From: Parietichytrium sp. I65-24A | Taxonomy: Eukaryota > Sar > Bigyra > Thraustochytrida > Thraustochytriidae | Assembly: GCA_012862575.1 (NCBI GenBank) | Contig: BLSF01000164.1 | Coordinates: 2,868 to 18,370 of the forward strand | Direction: 5' to 3' | DNA: 15,503 nucleotides | Shown: positions 1 through 7,457 of the stretch, piece after piece | Layout of the letters: every line of letters begins with the position of its first letter | Numbering within the stretch: the stretch's first letter is position 1 | The notes under the pieces: generated by a model | What the model was told of the DNA's origin: nothing | The model's database searches: none | What the model saw: only the letters and a program-made list of their open reading frames with translations | Program-made: the position numbers and the translations under genes

Positions 1-560
1 CAATGTCAAATTCGAAGTTTAAAGTGATCAAGGAATTCATCACTTGACCCGATGGCAAATTCGAAGTCACCAACTCGATGACAAATTCGAAGTTTAGAGA
101 GAACAAAGAATTGATCACTTGACCCGATGGCAAATTCGAAGTCACCAACTCTCTTGCAGGAACTTTTATTGAAATTCAAAGAAGTTGTTCATTTAATCTC
201 AATGTCAAATTCGAAGTTTAAAGTGATCAAGGAATTCATCACTTGACCCGATGGCAAATTCGAAGTCACCAACTCGATGACAAATTCGAAGTTTAGAGGG
301 ATCAAAGAATTGATCACTAGACCCGATGGCAAATTCGAAGTCACCAACTCTCTTGCAGGAACTTTTTATTGATTTCAATACTTTTAACTGGTAAGACAAC
401 TGGTAAGAAGACTGGTAAGAAAAAGAACAAAGAATTGATCAAACTAGAGAACAAGGAAGTTGTTCACTTATTCTCGATGTCAAATTCGAGAACAAGGATT
501 GTGTTCACTTAGTCTCGATGGCAATTTCGAAAGTCAAAGAACAAATGATTGATCAAATTA
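1..560. repeat. Satellite block L1, about 199-bp higher-order unit
   Basis: This gene-free stretch is filled with variants of a short motif, cgatggcaaattcgaagtc, centred on the palindrome TTCGAA. A higher-order unit of about 199 bases is visible: positions 1-199 recur from 200 to about 370 with few changes. From about 385 to 480 the block continues into the actggtaagac / actggtaagaag tandem and the agaacaaagaattgatc tract that recurs in the other blocks. Short open frames here are repeats of one peptide pattern and are not called as genes. About 560-667 is non-repetitive sequence downstream of the nuclease gene. Confidence 0.9.
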
Positions 561-667
561 GAGAGCACCGCGCCCATGTGAACAAGGAAGCATGTACTCA
601 AGATGCACCTCGATGCGGATGGAAACTATTTATGAAGCTGTGTGTAGATAATAGACTAATTCACTAA

Positions 668-1849
668 TTACTTTAGTAACTTTGCCATTGTACTACTCTC
701 ATATAATTTCGAGCGATAATTTGAGTATCCAATCAATCTCTCATGAAGTACAATTCCACGCGCGTCTTTCTTCTTTGCTGTCTTGCCATGTTCAATAGCA
801 GCATATAATTCATCCAGCAACTCATCTTCAGTCATTGTTTTGGTATATGGATTGAAACGAATGACATACAATGCTTTCACCTTCCGAGTATTGGCAATGA
901 GCTGATCACAAATGTTTTGGAGACGCTTCATCTCACATTCGACAGTGACGCTGTTGTGACTGTTTTCATCACATTCAATCAAAAAGTTATATGGGCAGTC
1001 ATCAGTTGTCGCGTAAAAAAAGTCCACACGGCTACGATTCACAATGTTGCATTCCGAGTCACGGATGATGTGATCGTGAACACTGCAATAGACATTGCGA
1101 CTTTCCAAGAGTCGCTTCCACCGAATCTCCACGCGTTCTAGTTCCGTTTCAAAATTACTGCACCCGGAACACACCGTGCTTTTTGCATGAATACGAGCTG
1201 GTGAGAGAATTGTCATTTTACAAGTCGTGCAAAACTTCTTCCTATCTTTGCTATGCTTCCAACAGTATTGCTTCTTCCTGCCGCATGGACAAAACATTGC
1301 TCTAGTTTTGGAACATTTAAGACAAGTACTTCTCACTCTCCCACATACGCAAATACCTCCGCCCTTGCATTTTTTGCAAAATGACTTGTATCGATTGTGC
1401 TCTTGACACCAAAGACTTGGTCGACAGTTTGGACATGTGTGAACTACATGTCCGCATGGACAAATTGCAGATGGGCTTAACACGCACTCCTTGCACGTGT
1501 AGAGTGTTCGTAAATGACGTATGCAATATTTCTTCTGACTAGGATTCGAATAAACAGGCTCAGTTGCATGTGGTACCAATCGCAATCGATTCAGCTTTGC
1601 CTTGTATTCATCCGTTTGATTTTCAAAGAAATTGTCGAGTAAGTATGGATTGCACGTGGTGCATGATTTCTTCATGTTTCCACATGGGCACTGATTCAAA
1701 AGCTGTTTGCATTTTAAATCCTTGCATGCTGAAACACGTACAATATGCGCAAGACAAAACTTTATTTTGTATTTATTGACAAATGCTTTTCCAGATTTAT
1801 GCATGACAAGGCCTTTCCTGGCTGCAAGTTGATTTGTCATATCCTTCAT
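668..1849 (-). CDS. Cys-rich zinc-cluster protein with restriction-type nuclease domain
   Basis: A 393-aa protein starting at ATG. Residues about 30-230 form a cysteine array: four C-x-C-G knuckles (C54/C56, C130/C132, C167/C169, C187/C189) alternate with C-x2-C pairs (63/66, 119/122, 139/142, 158/161, 176/179, 207/210, 227/230), implying several bound zinc ions. Residues about 235-355 look like a restriction-endonuclease fold: an R274-V-D276-F strand, then I-E292-C-D294-E295 followed by H298, and an I-R331-F-N333-P strand. This resembles a nuclease family known from large DNA viruses of protists, in which Asp and Glu-x-Asp/Glu bind metal. The gene is isolated between satellite blocks. A homing-type or recombination nuclease, or a defence or counter-defence nuclease, are all possible. 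Domain recognition is from motifs only. Confidence 0.72.
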   Translation of the reverse strand: MKDMTNQLAARKGLVMHKSGKAFVNKYKIKFCLAHIVRVSACKDLKCKQLLNQCPCGNMKKSCTTCNPYLLDNFFENQTDEYKAKLNRLRLVPHATEPVYSNPSQKKYCIRHLRTLYTCKECVLSPSAICPCGHVVHTCPNCRPSLWCQEHNRYKSFCKKCKGGGICVCGRVRSTCLKCSKTRAMFCPCGRKKQYCWKHSKDRKKFCTTCKMTILSPARIHAKSTVCSGCSNFETELERVEIRWKRLLESRNVYCSVHDHIIRDSECNIVNRSRVDFFYATTDDCPYNFLIECDENSHNSVTVECEMKRLQNICDQLIANTRKVKALYVIRFNPYTKTMTEDELLDELYAAIEHGKTAKKKDARGIVLHERLIGYSNYRSKLYESSTMAKLLK

Positions 1850-1993
1850 TTTGATCTGGTGGGGGGAAATGGCTCACAGGAGAGTTTGTAGTATGCTTTG
1901 AACAACATGTGCTTTGACGATATGTATAATCAGGAGTTCATTCACAAATTGAATCATCAGTGTCAATATTCATTTTTTCATGACTCATGAGTT
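1850..1993. promoter_or_regulatory. Upstream region of the nuclease gene
   Basis: About 140 bases of non-repetitive, AT-rich sequence lie between the nuclease start codon and the first hairpin element. A G-run (1861-1866) sits just before the start codon on the plus strand. No clear TATA element is visible at a fixed distance. It is the only candidate promoter space for the minus-strand nuclease gene before repeats begin. Confidence 0.3.
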
Positions 1994-2054
1994 GCGACAC
2001 TGTTGATTTCAACACATACAATACCTATTGGATTGCTGAAATCAACAGTGTCGC
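1994..2054 (+). repeat. 61-bp hairpin element, perfect 18-bp arms
   Basis: The arms 1994-2011 (gcgacactgttgatttca) and 2037-2054 are perfect reverse complements around a 25-base loop. The same 61-bp element recurs in inverted orientation at 6564-6624 and 7071-7131, where one arm is imperfect. It starts and ends with GCGACACT-like sequence, which is also found at the ends of the 68-72 bp elements, so the two types may be one MITE-like family. No transposase is present in the window. Confidence 0.85.
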
Positions 2055-2060
2055 TAACCT

Positions 2061-2815
2061 ATGGATTTACAAACTAGAAAACAAGGAAGTTGTTCACTTA
2101 GTCTCGATGTCAAATTCGAGAACAAGGAGTTGATCACTAGACTCGATGGCAAATTCGAAGTCACTAATTCGATGGCAAATTCGAAGTCACTAATTCGATG
2201 GCAAATTCAAAGTTAGGAGAGAATAAGGAATTGATCATTAGACTCGATGGCAAATTCGAAGTCACCAACTCTCGTGCAGGAGCTTTTATTAATTTCAATA
2301 CTTTTATTTGGTAAGACAACTGGGAAGAAGACTGGTAAGAAAAGAACAAAGAATTGATCGAACTAGAGAACAATGAAGTTGTTTACTTAATCTCGATGAC
2401 AAATTCGAAGTTTAGAGAGAACAAAGAATTGATCACTTAATCTCGATGACAAATTCGAAGTCACCAACTCTCTTGCAGGAGCTTTTATTAATTTCAATAC
2501 TTTTATTTGGTAAGACAACTGGTAAGAAGACTGGTAAGAAAAGAACAAAGAATTGATCGAACTAGAGAACAAAGAAGTTGTTCACTTTTTCTCGATGTCA
2601 AATTCGAAGTTTCGAGAGAGCAAGGAATTGATCACTTAATCTCGATGACAAATTCGAAGTCACCAACTCTCTTGCTGGAACTTTTATTAATTTCAATACT
2701 TTTATTTGGTAAGACAACTGGTAAGAAGACTGGTAAGAAAAGAACAAAGAACTGATCGAACTAGAGAACAAAGAAGTTGTTCACTTAGTCTCAATGAACT
2801 AACTCTCAAAATGAA
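2061..2815. repeat. Satellite block L2, about 199-200 bp period
   Basis: At least three higher-order units are visible. The landmark gcttttattaatttcaata recurs near 2282, 2481 and, with small changes, 2681, giving a period of 199-200 bases. Each unit has the TTCGAA motifs, the ctctcttgcaggagc tract, the triple actggtaag tandem, and the agaacaaagaattgatcgaa tract. Orientation matches block L1 and is opposite to the blocks at 5683-7440. Short open frames inside are repeat translations. Confidence 0.9.
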
Positions 2816-2820
2816 CAAGT

Positions 2821-3031
2821 ATTTGTTCACTTATAAATATTACCATAAAGTACATGTTATGTAACAACCAAATAGTTTAATCAAACTTTTGTTTAGTGAC
2901 TTGTCATGAGTTCAAATCCTTTTTTGTGTTTTTTTGTTTTTTTTTATTAGAAATGAAACAGATAGTGTCGCGACACCCTTGATTCTCATCGATGCAATTG
3001 ACATTGCAATGGTGGAATCATTAGTGTCGCC
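2821..3031 (+). repeat. Dispersed 211-bp element, copy 1 (plus)
   Basis: The element starts near ttgttcacttataaatatta and ends in the 68-bp hairpin part (2964-3031). Two more copies lie in inverse orientation at 5477-5682 and 5893-6103. It contains a box B-like GTTCAAATC at 2910-2918, an upstream A-box-like stretch about 40 bases away (near ccaaatagtttaatc), a T-run directly after, and the 12-bp palindrome gtgtcgcgacac at 2965-2976. A tRNA-derived, SINE-like origin is possible, but no functional tRNA fold can be made. Confidence 0.75.
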
Positions 3032-3195
3032 ATGAATTGAAAAATCTTTCATTATTTAAAATAAAGAAACACACATTATAGATAAGAACTATATATTTCC
3101 AATCATCTCCCATCTTCCAAAGATGTATGACTCTCATCAAGAACAAGTAGAGTGGATGATCAATGTCTTGTTAACAATTTGTATGTTTTCACATA
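3032..3195. other. Unique spacer downstream of the terminase gene
   Basis: An AT-rich, non-repetitive spacer follows the last repeat and lies downstream of the minus-strand terminase stop. No AATAAA is visible on the minus strand here, and no coding signal is seen. It probably holds the 3' untranslated region of the terminase transcript. Confidence 0.35.
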
Positions 3196-4959
3196 TTAGA
3201 TCAGATGAGAATATCTGGCGTCTAGATAGATCAGATACGACCAGTACGAGGCAAACATGACCGTGCAAATCAAGTCGTCTTTCTTTCCTCCACCACCACC
3301 AGCTTTTCCACTATAACTCTTTTGTTCTTTCTCAATTCCACTATTTGAAGACTTGGCAATGATAGAGAAATCTGTCATCTGCTGATTGAGTGTCTTGGTG
3401 ATGTTTATGTAATTGGAGGAACAAGTAGCAAAACAATCCTGTTGTGCAATATGAATAGAGTTTTGATTCATTTTCAAGCGAAGATGCTCCACCATTGAAC
3501 CTTTCAATGCTTGTGTGGTGCGGAATCCAATACGTGGCTCATTCTTGCCACTCGCACTCATCGACAGTGTCCCCGCCTTGGATGTCCCCTTGGACCCATC
3601 TGATAAAATCTCAAAGTTGCGCATCGTGTCTTGTATAAACTTGTGAATCCAATACTGTTCATTCCCATAATTATTTTCAATAATAAAGACCTTTCTTGCA
3701 TACCTGAAATGTCGGATGGTTTCGACTGCTTTGCAATGCCTTGCCAGTATATTCAATGCCTCATCAGGTGTCTTGGCACTCACGCTTTCAAGTCCCACAA
3801 TCACATGCACTCCAAATACATGCACCATTGTGGTGATGGCAAAGTCACTCGGTGTTCCACATCCAGATGGATCAATTGCAATGTAAACATTGTTGATGGT
3901 ATAAGATGGTTGAAGTTCAAAACGTGTCTGTGTAAACAGGCGCTCAATGTCCCGTGACGAGAACGCACGCTGGTGGGCGTCATGGGAGATGCCACCAATC
4001 TCTTGCTCCATAATCTCTTCATAACTAGACATCAACGCTCTGATCTCTTTGTTCTTGCGACTAGAGTTCCAACTTGGCAGCAAATGAAGCATGTGGTTAC
4101 ATTGACTTGCCTGCCCCGCTGCGATACACTCTTTGCACGCAAGCTGGTAGTGATACGACTGAAACACCGGCTGACCGTGCTTGTCTTTCATGTCAATGTA
4201 TTGTGTCATAAAGTTTTCACTTCCAAGAATGGTAGAGATTCCTATCATCGACGAGTTGTCAAGCTGGTAGAGTGGACAGATGACTTCAAACAGCACCTGA
4301 AGGTCGATCTGAGCCATCTCCTCCAAGATCATCACATCCGCGGTGACACCCTTGAGTGTTTTCACTACACTAGGGTATGCACGGATGTTACTCTCCTCTC
4401 CATGTCTAGAAATGATTGTCAATTGTTCTTTGTTGTGTTGTTTGATATAGTCAATAACTCCAAGTCTTTTGGCGAAATTGTAAATGTGTTCAACCATTGC
4501 TTCAGCCTGCCTGCGTCCAGGGGCAAAGATGGCTACCTTTTTGTTGGGAACACACAAAGCAAACACAAGTGCAAAGTAAGCTACGGACCATGTCTTTCCA
4601 AACCTTCTCGGGCAACAGACAAGCACTGATTGTTTGGAAGAATCAAATTCATACTTGTGTAATATCTCATGCTGTCTATTGTTAAACTCATCCGTTCCAA
4701 AGATGAGACGCAAACATGATGCTAAAAAAGCTTTATGAAATTCAATTTGTTGATCACTTCGATAGAGCTCACCAAAGTGTTTCTCCATTGCGGCAAGGAT
4801 CTGGTCCCCTTCAGATAGAATCTCTTCAATAGCATCGGGTGAATAGAGATCCAAGAGATCAAACAGCACTGCCTTGTCTTGATTCTTTTGTGATTCATCA
4901 TACTCTTCTTGTAGTCTCAGTAGCTCTTGATGAAGCTCTGAACCTGCACAAAAACGCAT
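3196..4959 (-). CDS. terL: Terminase large subunit, herpes/mirusvirus-type (genome packaging ATPase-nuclease)
   Basis: A complete 587-aa large terminase. It would power translocation of DNA through a portal into procapsids and cut concatemers. The ATPase domain has Walker A at P117-R-R-F-G-K122-T-W124, a hydrophobic strand ending in E213-E214 as Walker B and catalytic Glu, and a likely coupling motif near G240-I-S-T243. The nuclease domain has D363 (A-I-D-P), E428 (F-I-I-E) and D561/D562 (K-K-D-D), as expected for the RNase H-like fold. The Arg pair before GKT-W resembles herpes-type terminases. C275, C278, C287 and H289 between the domains may bind zinc. The ATG lies in a palindrome shared with the divergent gene. 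M58 is an alternative start, and a tttttgtgcag stretch just inside the frame could be a splice acceptor. Gene symbol is by analogy with phage terminases. Confidence 0.92.
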   Translation of the reverse strand: MRFCAGSELHQELLRLQEEYDESQKNQDKAVLFDLLDLYSPDAIEEILSEGDQILAAMEKHFGELYRSDQQIEFHKAFLASCLRLIFGTDEFNNRQHEILHKYEFDSSKQSVLVCCPRRFGKTWSVAYFALVFALCVPNKKVAIFAPGRRQAEAMVEHIYNFAKRLGVIDYIKQHNKEQLTIISRHGEESNIRAYPSVVKTLKGVTADVMILEEMAQIDLQVLFEVICPLYQLDNSSMIGISTILGSENFMTQYIDMKDKHGQPVFQSYHYQLACKECIAAGQASQCNHMLHLLPSWNSSRKNKEIRALMSSYEEIMEQEIGGISHDAHQRAFSSRDIERLFTQTRFELQPSYTINNVYIAIDPSGCGTPSDFAITTMVHVFGVHVIVGLESVSAKTPDEALNILARHCKAVETIRHFRYARKVFIIENNYGNEQYWIHKFIQDTMRNFEILSDGSKGTSKAGTLSMSASGKNEPRIGFRTTQALKGSMVEHLRLKMNQNSIHIAQQDCFATCSSNYINITKTLNQQMTDFSIIAKSSNSGIEKEQKSYSGKAGGGGGKKDDLICTVMFASYWSYLIYLDARYSHLI

Positions 4960-4970
4960 ATATGCGTTTT
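4951..4970. promoter_or_regulatory. Perfect 20-bp palindrome holding two divergent start codons
   Basis: The sequence aaaacgcatatatgcgtttt equals its own reverse complement. The terminase ATG (minus, 4957-4959) and the membrane-protein ATG (plus, 4962-4964) are separated by only 2 bases, and both proteins therefore begin Met-Arg-Phe. The centre, catatatg, is TATA-like. If both starts are real, each promoter must lie inside the other gene. Otherwise the palindrome is a shared core promoter and translation begins further in. Confidence 0.8.
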
Positions 4971-5408
4971 GAAAAGAAAAAAAGGAAAAAAGAAGTAGCT
5001 TTGTTCTTTCTATCTATCTTTCTAATCTATCTATATATGCATTGGCTAGCTTGGTTGTTGGTTTATGTGTTATACAGTCTGTTCACCTTGCGTCTATTCT
5101 TTTCAACCGAACAGATTTCTGTCATCTCCTATATCTTCAATGTCTGCTTTTACCTCTTGTATGGTTTTGTGATCATCTATGGCAAGATGTTTAACAAACT
5201 CGACACACGAACCATCTACGCATTCTTGATGTGCTACTGTACCACCAACATTATGAATGGACTGATTGAATATATTGTACTCGGTAATCTATACATCCTT
5301 TTGCTGCAAATGGTGGTCTTGCTCAGTTTGTCCATGACGATTGTAGATCGGGTGATGTATGATTACAGCATCCTCATTTTAGGAAGAAGAACAACAACAA
5401 TGATATGA
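4962..5408 (+). CDS. Small four-helix membrane protein, unknown function
   Basis: A 148-aa protein if it begins at the palindrome ATG. The frame is open upstream to 4839, but that part is antisense to the terminase. A lysine-rich N terminus (E4-K-K-K-R-K-K) precedes hydrophobic segments at about 12-46 (probably one or two helices), 54-74, 84-100 and 103-126, so it is an integral membrane protein with its basic N terminus probably cytosolic. M26 is an alternative start. No family is recognised. Its divergent pairing with the terminase and the repeats on both sides suggest the two genes move or are controlled together. A role at a viral membrane or in egress is only a guess. Confidence 0.6.
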   Translation: MRFEKKKRKKEVALFFLSIFLIYLYMHWLAWLLVYVLYSLFTLRLFFSTEQISVISYIFNVCFYLLYGFVIIYGKMFNKLDTRTIYAFLMCYCTTNIMNGLIEYIVLGNLYILLLQMVVLLSLSMTIVDRVMYDYSILILGRRTTTMI

Positions 5409-5476
5409 GTCAGTAGCAATGAACTCTGACTTCAGGATGTGAATCAAGGGCTGATCATCGATGACTTCTGACTTCT
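5409..5476. other. Short spacer with partial repeat fragments
   Basis: Contains two related fragments (gacttcaggatgtgaatcaagggctgatcatcgatgacttctgac), the second half of which recurs around 5865-5890 before the next element. It looks like degenerate repeat flank. No gene is visible. Confidence 0.4.
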
Positions 5477-5682
5477 GGCGACACTACTAATTCCACCAAC
5501 CACTGCAATGTCAATTGCATCGATGGGAATCAAGGGTGTCGCGACACTATCTATTTCATTTTAAAAATAAAAAAAACAGAAAAAGGATTCGAACTCATGA
5601 CTAGTAACTAAACAAAAGTTAGATTAAACTACTTGGTTGTTACCTAACATGTACTTTATCGTAATATTTATAAGTGAACAAA
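5477..5682 (-). repeat. Dispersed element, copy 2 (minus)
   Basis: Inverse copy of the element at 2821-3031. It begins in plus orientation with the 72-bp hairpin part 5477-5548, which ends in the palindrome gtgtcgcgacac (5536-5547), followed by an A-rich run. The box B-like sequence on the minus strand, GTTCGAATC, lies within 5585-5596. An AATAAA at 5566-5571 could serve the membrane-protein transcript but lies inside the A-rich tract. Confidence 0.75.
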
Positions 5683-5892
5683 CAGTTGTTCACTCAGAGA
5701 TCAATTCTTTGTTCTTTTTAACTAGTCTTCTTACCAGTTGTCTTACCAGTTAAAAGTATTGAAATCAATAAAAGTTCCTGCAAGAGAGTTGGTGACCTCG
5801 AATTTGCCATCGAATTTGTGACTTCGAATTTGTCATTGAGTAATGATGAGAGATGAATCTGAAAGATTGATCATCGATGACTTCAGACTTTT
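5683..5892. repeat. Satellite block R1
   Basis: Inverse orientation of the left satellite: cttaccagttgtcttaccag, then aaaagtattgaaatcaataa, then the gttcctgcaagagagttggt tract and TTCGAA-type motifs up to about 5842. About 5845-5892 is a flank related to 5440-5476. Together with the previous element it forms one unit of an approximately 420-bp tandem duplication. Confidence 0.8.
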
Positions 5893-6103
5893 GGCGACAC
5901 TACTAATTCCACCACTGCAATGTTAATTGCATCGATGGGAATCAAGGGTGTCGCGACACTATCTATTTCATTTCATTTCTAAGAAAAAAATAAAAAACAC
6001 AAAAAGGAATCGAACTCATGACTAGTAACTAAACAAACGTTAGATTAAACTACTTGGTTGTTACCTAAAATGTACTTTATCGTAATATTTATAAGTGAAC
6101 AAA
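5893..6103 (-). repeat. Dispersed element, copy 3 (minus)
   Basis: Nearly identical to the copy at 5477-5682, offset about 416-421 bases, so it arose by local duplication. The hairpin part is 5893-5960. The box B-like sequence on the minus strand is GTTCGATTC within 6006-6017, which still fits GWTCRANNC although it differs from the other copies. Confidence 0.75.
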
Positions 6104-6563
6104 CAGTTGTTCATTCAAAGATCAATTCTTTGCTCTTTTTAACTAGTCTTCTTACCAGTTGTCTTACCAGTTAAAAGTATTGAAATCAATAAAAGTTCCT
6201 GCAAGAGAGTTGATGACCTCGAATTTGCCATCGACACTAAGTGAACAACTTCCTTGTTCTCGAATTTGCCATCGAGACCAAGTGAACAACTTCCTTGTTC
6301 TCTAGTTCGATCAATTCTTTGTTCTTTTTTTTCAGTCTTCTTACCAGTTGTCTTACCAGTTAAAAGTATTGAAATCAATAAAAGTTCCTGCAAGAGAGTT
6401 TGTGACCTCGAATTTGCCATCGAGTTTGTGACTTCGAATTTGTCATCGAGTTTGTGACTTCGAATTTGCCATCGGGTCTAGTGATCAATTCATTGCTCTC
6501 GAATTTGCCATCGAAATTAAGTGAACAACTTCCTTGTTTTCTAGTTTGGAAATCCATAGGTTA

Positions 6564-6624
6564 GCGACACTGTTGATTTCAGCAATCCAATAGGTATTGT
6601 ATGCGTTGAAATCACTGTTGTCGC
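6564..6624 (-). repeat. 61-bp hairpin element, inverse copy 2
   Basis: Inverse copy of 1994-2054. One arm differs by four adjacent bases, equal to an 8-bp inversion (cactgttg against caacagtg), so the hairpin has an internal loop here while the left copy is perfectly paired. Confidence 0.8.
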
Positions 6625-7070
6625 AACTCAACCTAACCTAAATTTTGAAGTCATCGAGTTTGTGACTTCAAAATGGCATCGAGTTGGTGACTACGAATTT
6701 GTCATTGAGTTGGTGACTTCGAATTTCCCATCAAGTCTAGTGATCAACTCCTTGTTCTCTATAAACTTCGAATTTGCCATCGAGACCAAGTGAACAACTT
6801 CCTTGTTCTCTAGTTCGATCAATTCTTTGTTTTTTTTTTCAGTCTTCTTACCAGTTGTCTTACCAGTTAAAAGTATTGAAATCAATAAAAGTTCCTGCAA
6901 GAGAGTTTGTGACTTCGAGTTTGCCATCGAGTTTGTGACTTCGAATTTGTCATCGAGTTTGTGACTTCGAATTTGCCATCGGGTCTAGTGATCAATTCAT
7001 TGCTCTCGAATTTGCCATCGAAATTAAGTGAACAACTTCCTTGTTTTCTAGTTTGGAAATCCATAGGTTA

Positions 7071-7131
7071 GCGACACTGTTGATTTCAGCAATCCAATAG
7101 GTATTGTATGCGTTGAAATCACTGTTGTCGC
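7071..7131 (-). repeat. 61-bp hairpin element, inverse copy 3
   Basis: Identical to the copy at 6564-6624, carried along by the 507-bp tandem duplication. Confidence 0.8.
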
Positions 7132-7457
7132 AACTCAACCTAACCTAAATTTTGAAGTCATCGAGTTTGTGACTTCAAAATGGCATCGAGTTGGTGACTA
7201 CGAATTTGTCATTGAGTTGGTGACTTCGAATTTCCCATCAAGTCTAGTGATCAACTCCTTGTTCTCTATAAACTTCGAATTTGCCATCGAGACCAAGTGA
7301 ACAACTTCCTTGTTCTCTAGTTCGATCAATTCTTTGTTTTTTTTTTCAGTCTTCTTACCAGTTGTCTTACCAGTTAAAAGTATTGAAATCAATAAAAGTT
7401 CCTGCAAGAGAGTTGGTGACTTCGAATTTGTCATCGAGTCTGAATTCTTAAAAACAT

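Larger units (their letters stand above)
6104..7440. repeat. Satellite block R2 with 507-bp tandem duplication
   Basis: Inverse-orientation satellite. The landmark aaagttcctgcaagagagtt occurs at about 6192, 6381, 6888 and 7395. The last three are spaced 507 bases apart, and the intervening sequence (about 6305-6811 and 6812-7318) is nearly identical, with a T-run length change and few substitutions. Each 507-bp unit carries one 61-bp hairpin element (6564-6624, 7071-7131). The near identity implies recent duplication or gene conversion, or an assembly error. Short open frames here are repeat translations. Confidence 0.9.

Noticed and set aside
205-399. Short open frames in the satellite, and similar ones at 2164-2755 and 6139-7434
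   Set aside because: They are translations of tandem repeats, appear in several frames and strands, and lack non-repetitive sequence or a start context of their own.
1-560. CRISPR array
   Set aside because: The spacing between repeated motifs is itself repeated sequence, with no unique spacers and no cas genes.
2856-2925. Functional tRNA gene
   Set aside because: Box B-like sequence is present but the T-stem and acceptor stem do not pair, and the T-run begins too early.
3973-4629. 218-aa open frame on the plus strand
   Set aside because: It lies entirely antisense to the strongly supported terminase and has no domain signal.
3196-4959. Tailed bacteriophage or prophage
   Set aside because: The terminase alone would allow it, but SLC44-like and MFS-type neighbours, homopolymer tracts, absence of Shine-Dalgarno sites and satellite-rich DNA argue against a bacterial setting.
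4839-4961. Upstream extension of the membrane-protein frame
   Set aside because: This part is antisense to the terminase N terminus; the palindrome ATG at 4962 gives a typical basic N terminus followed by membrane helices.
5477-6103. Autonomous transposon or insertion sequence
   Set aside because: No transposase or integrase frame is present in or near the elements; they can only be non-autonomous or simply repeats.
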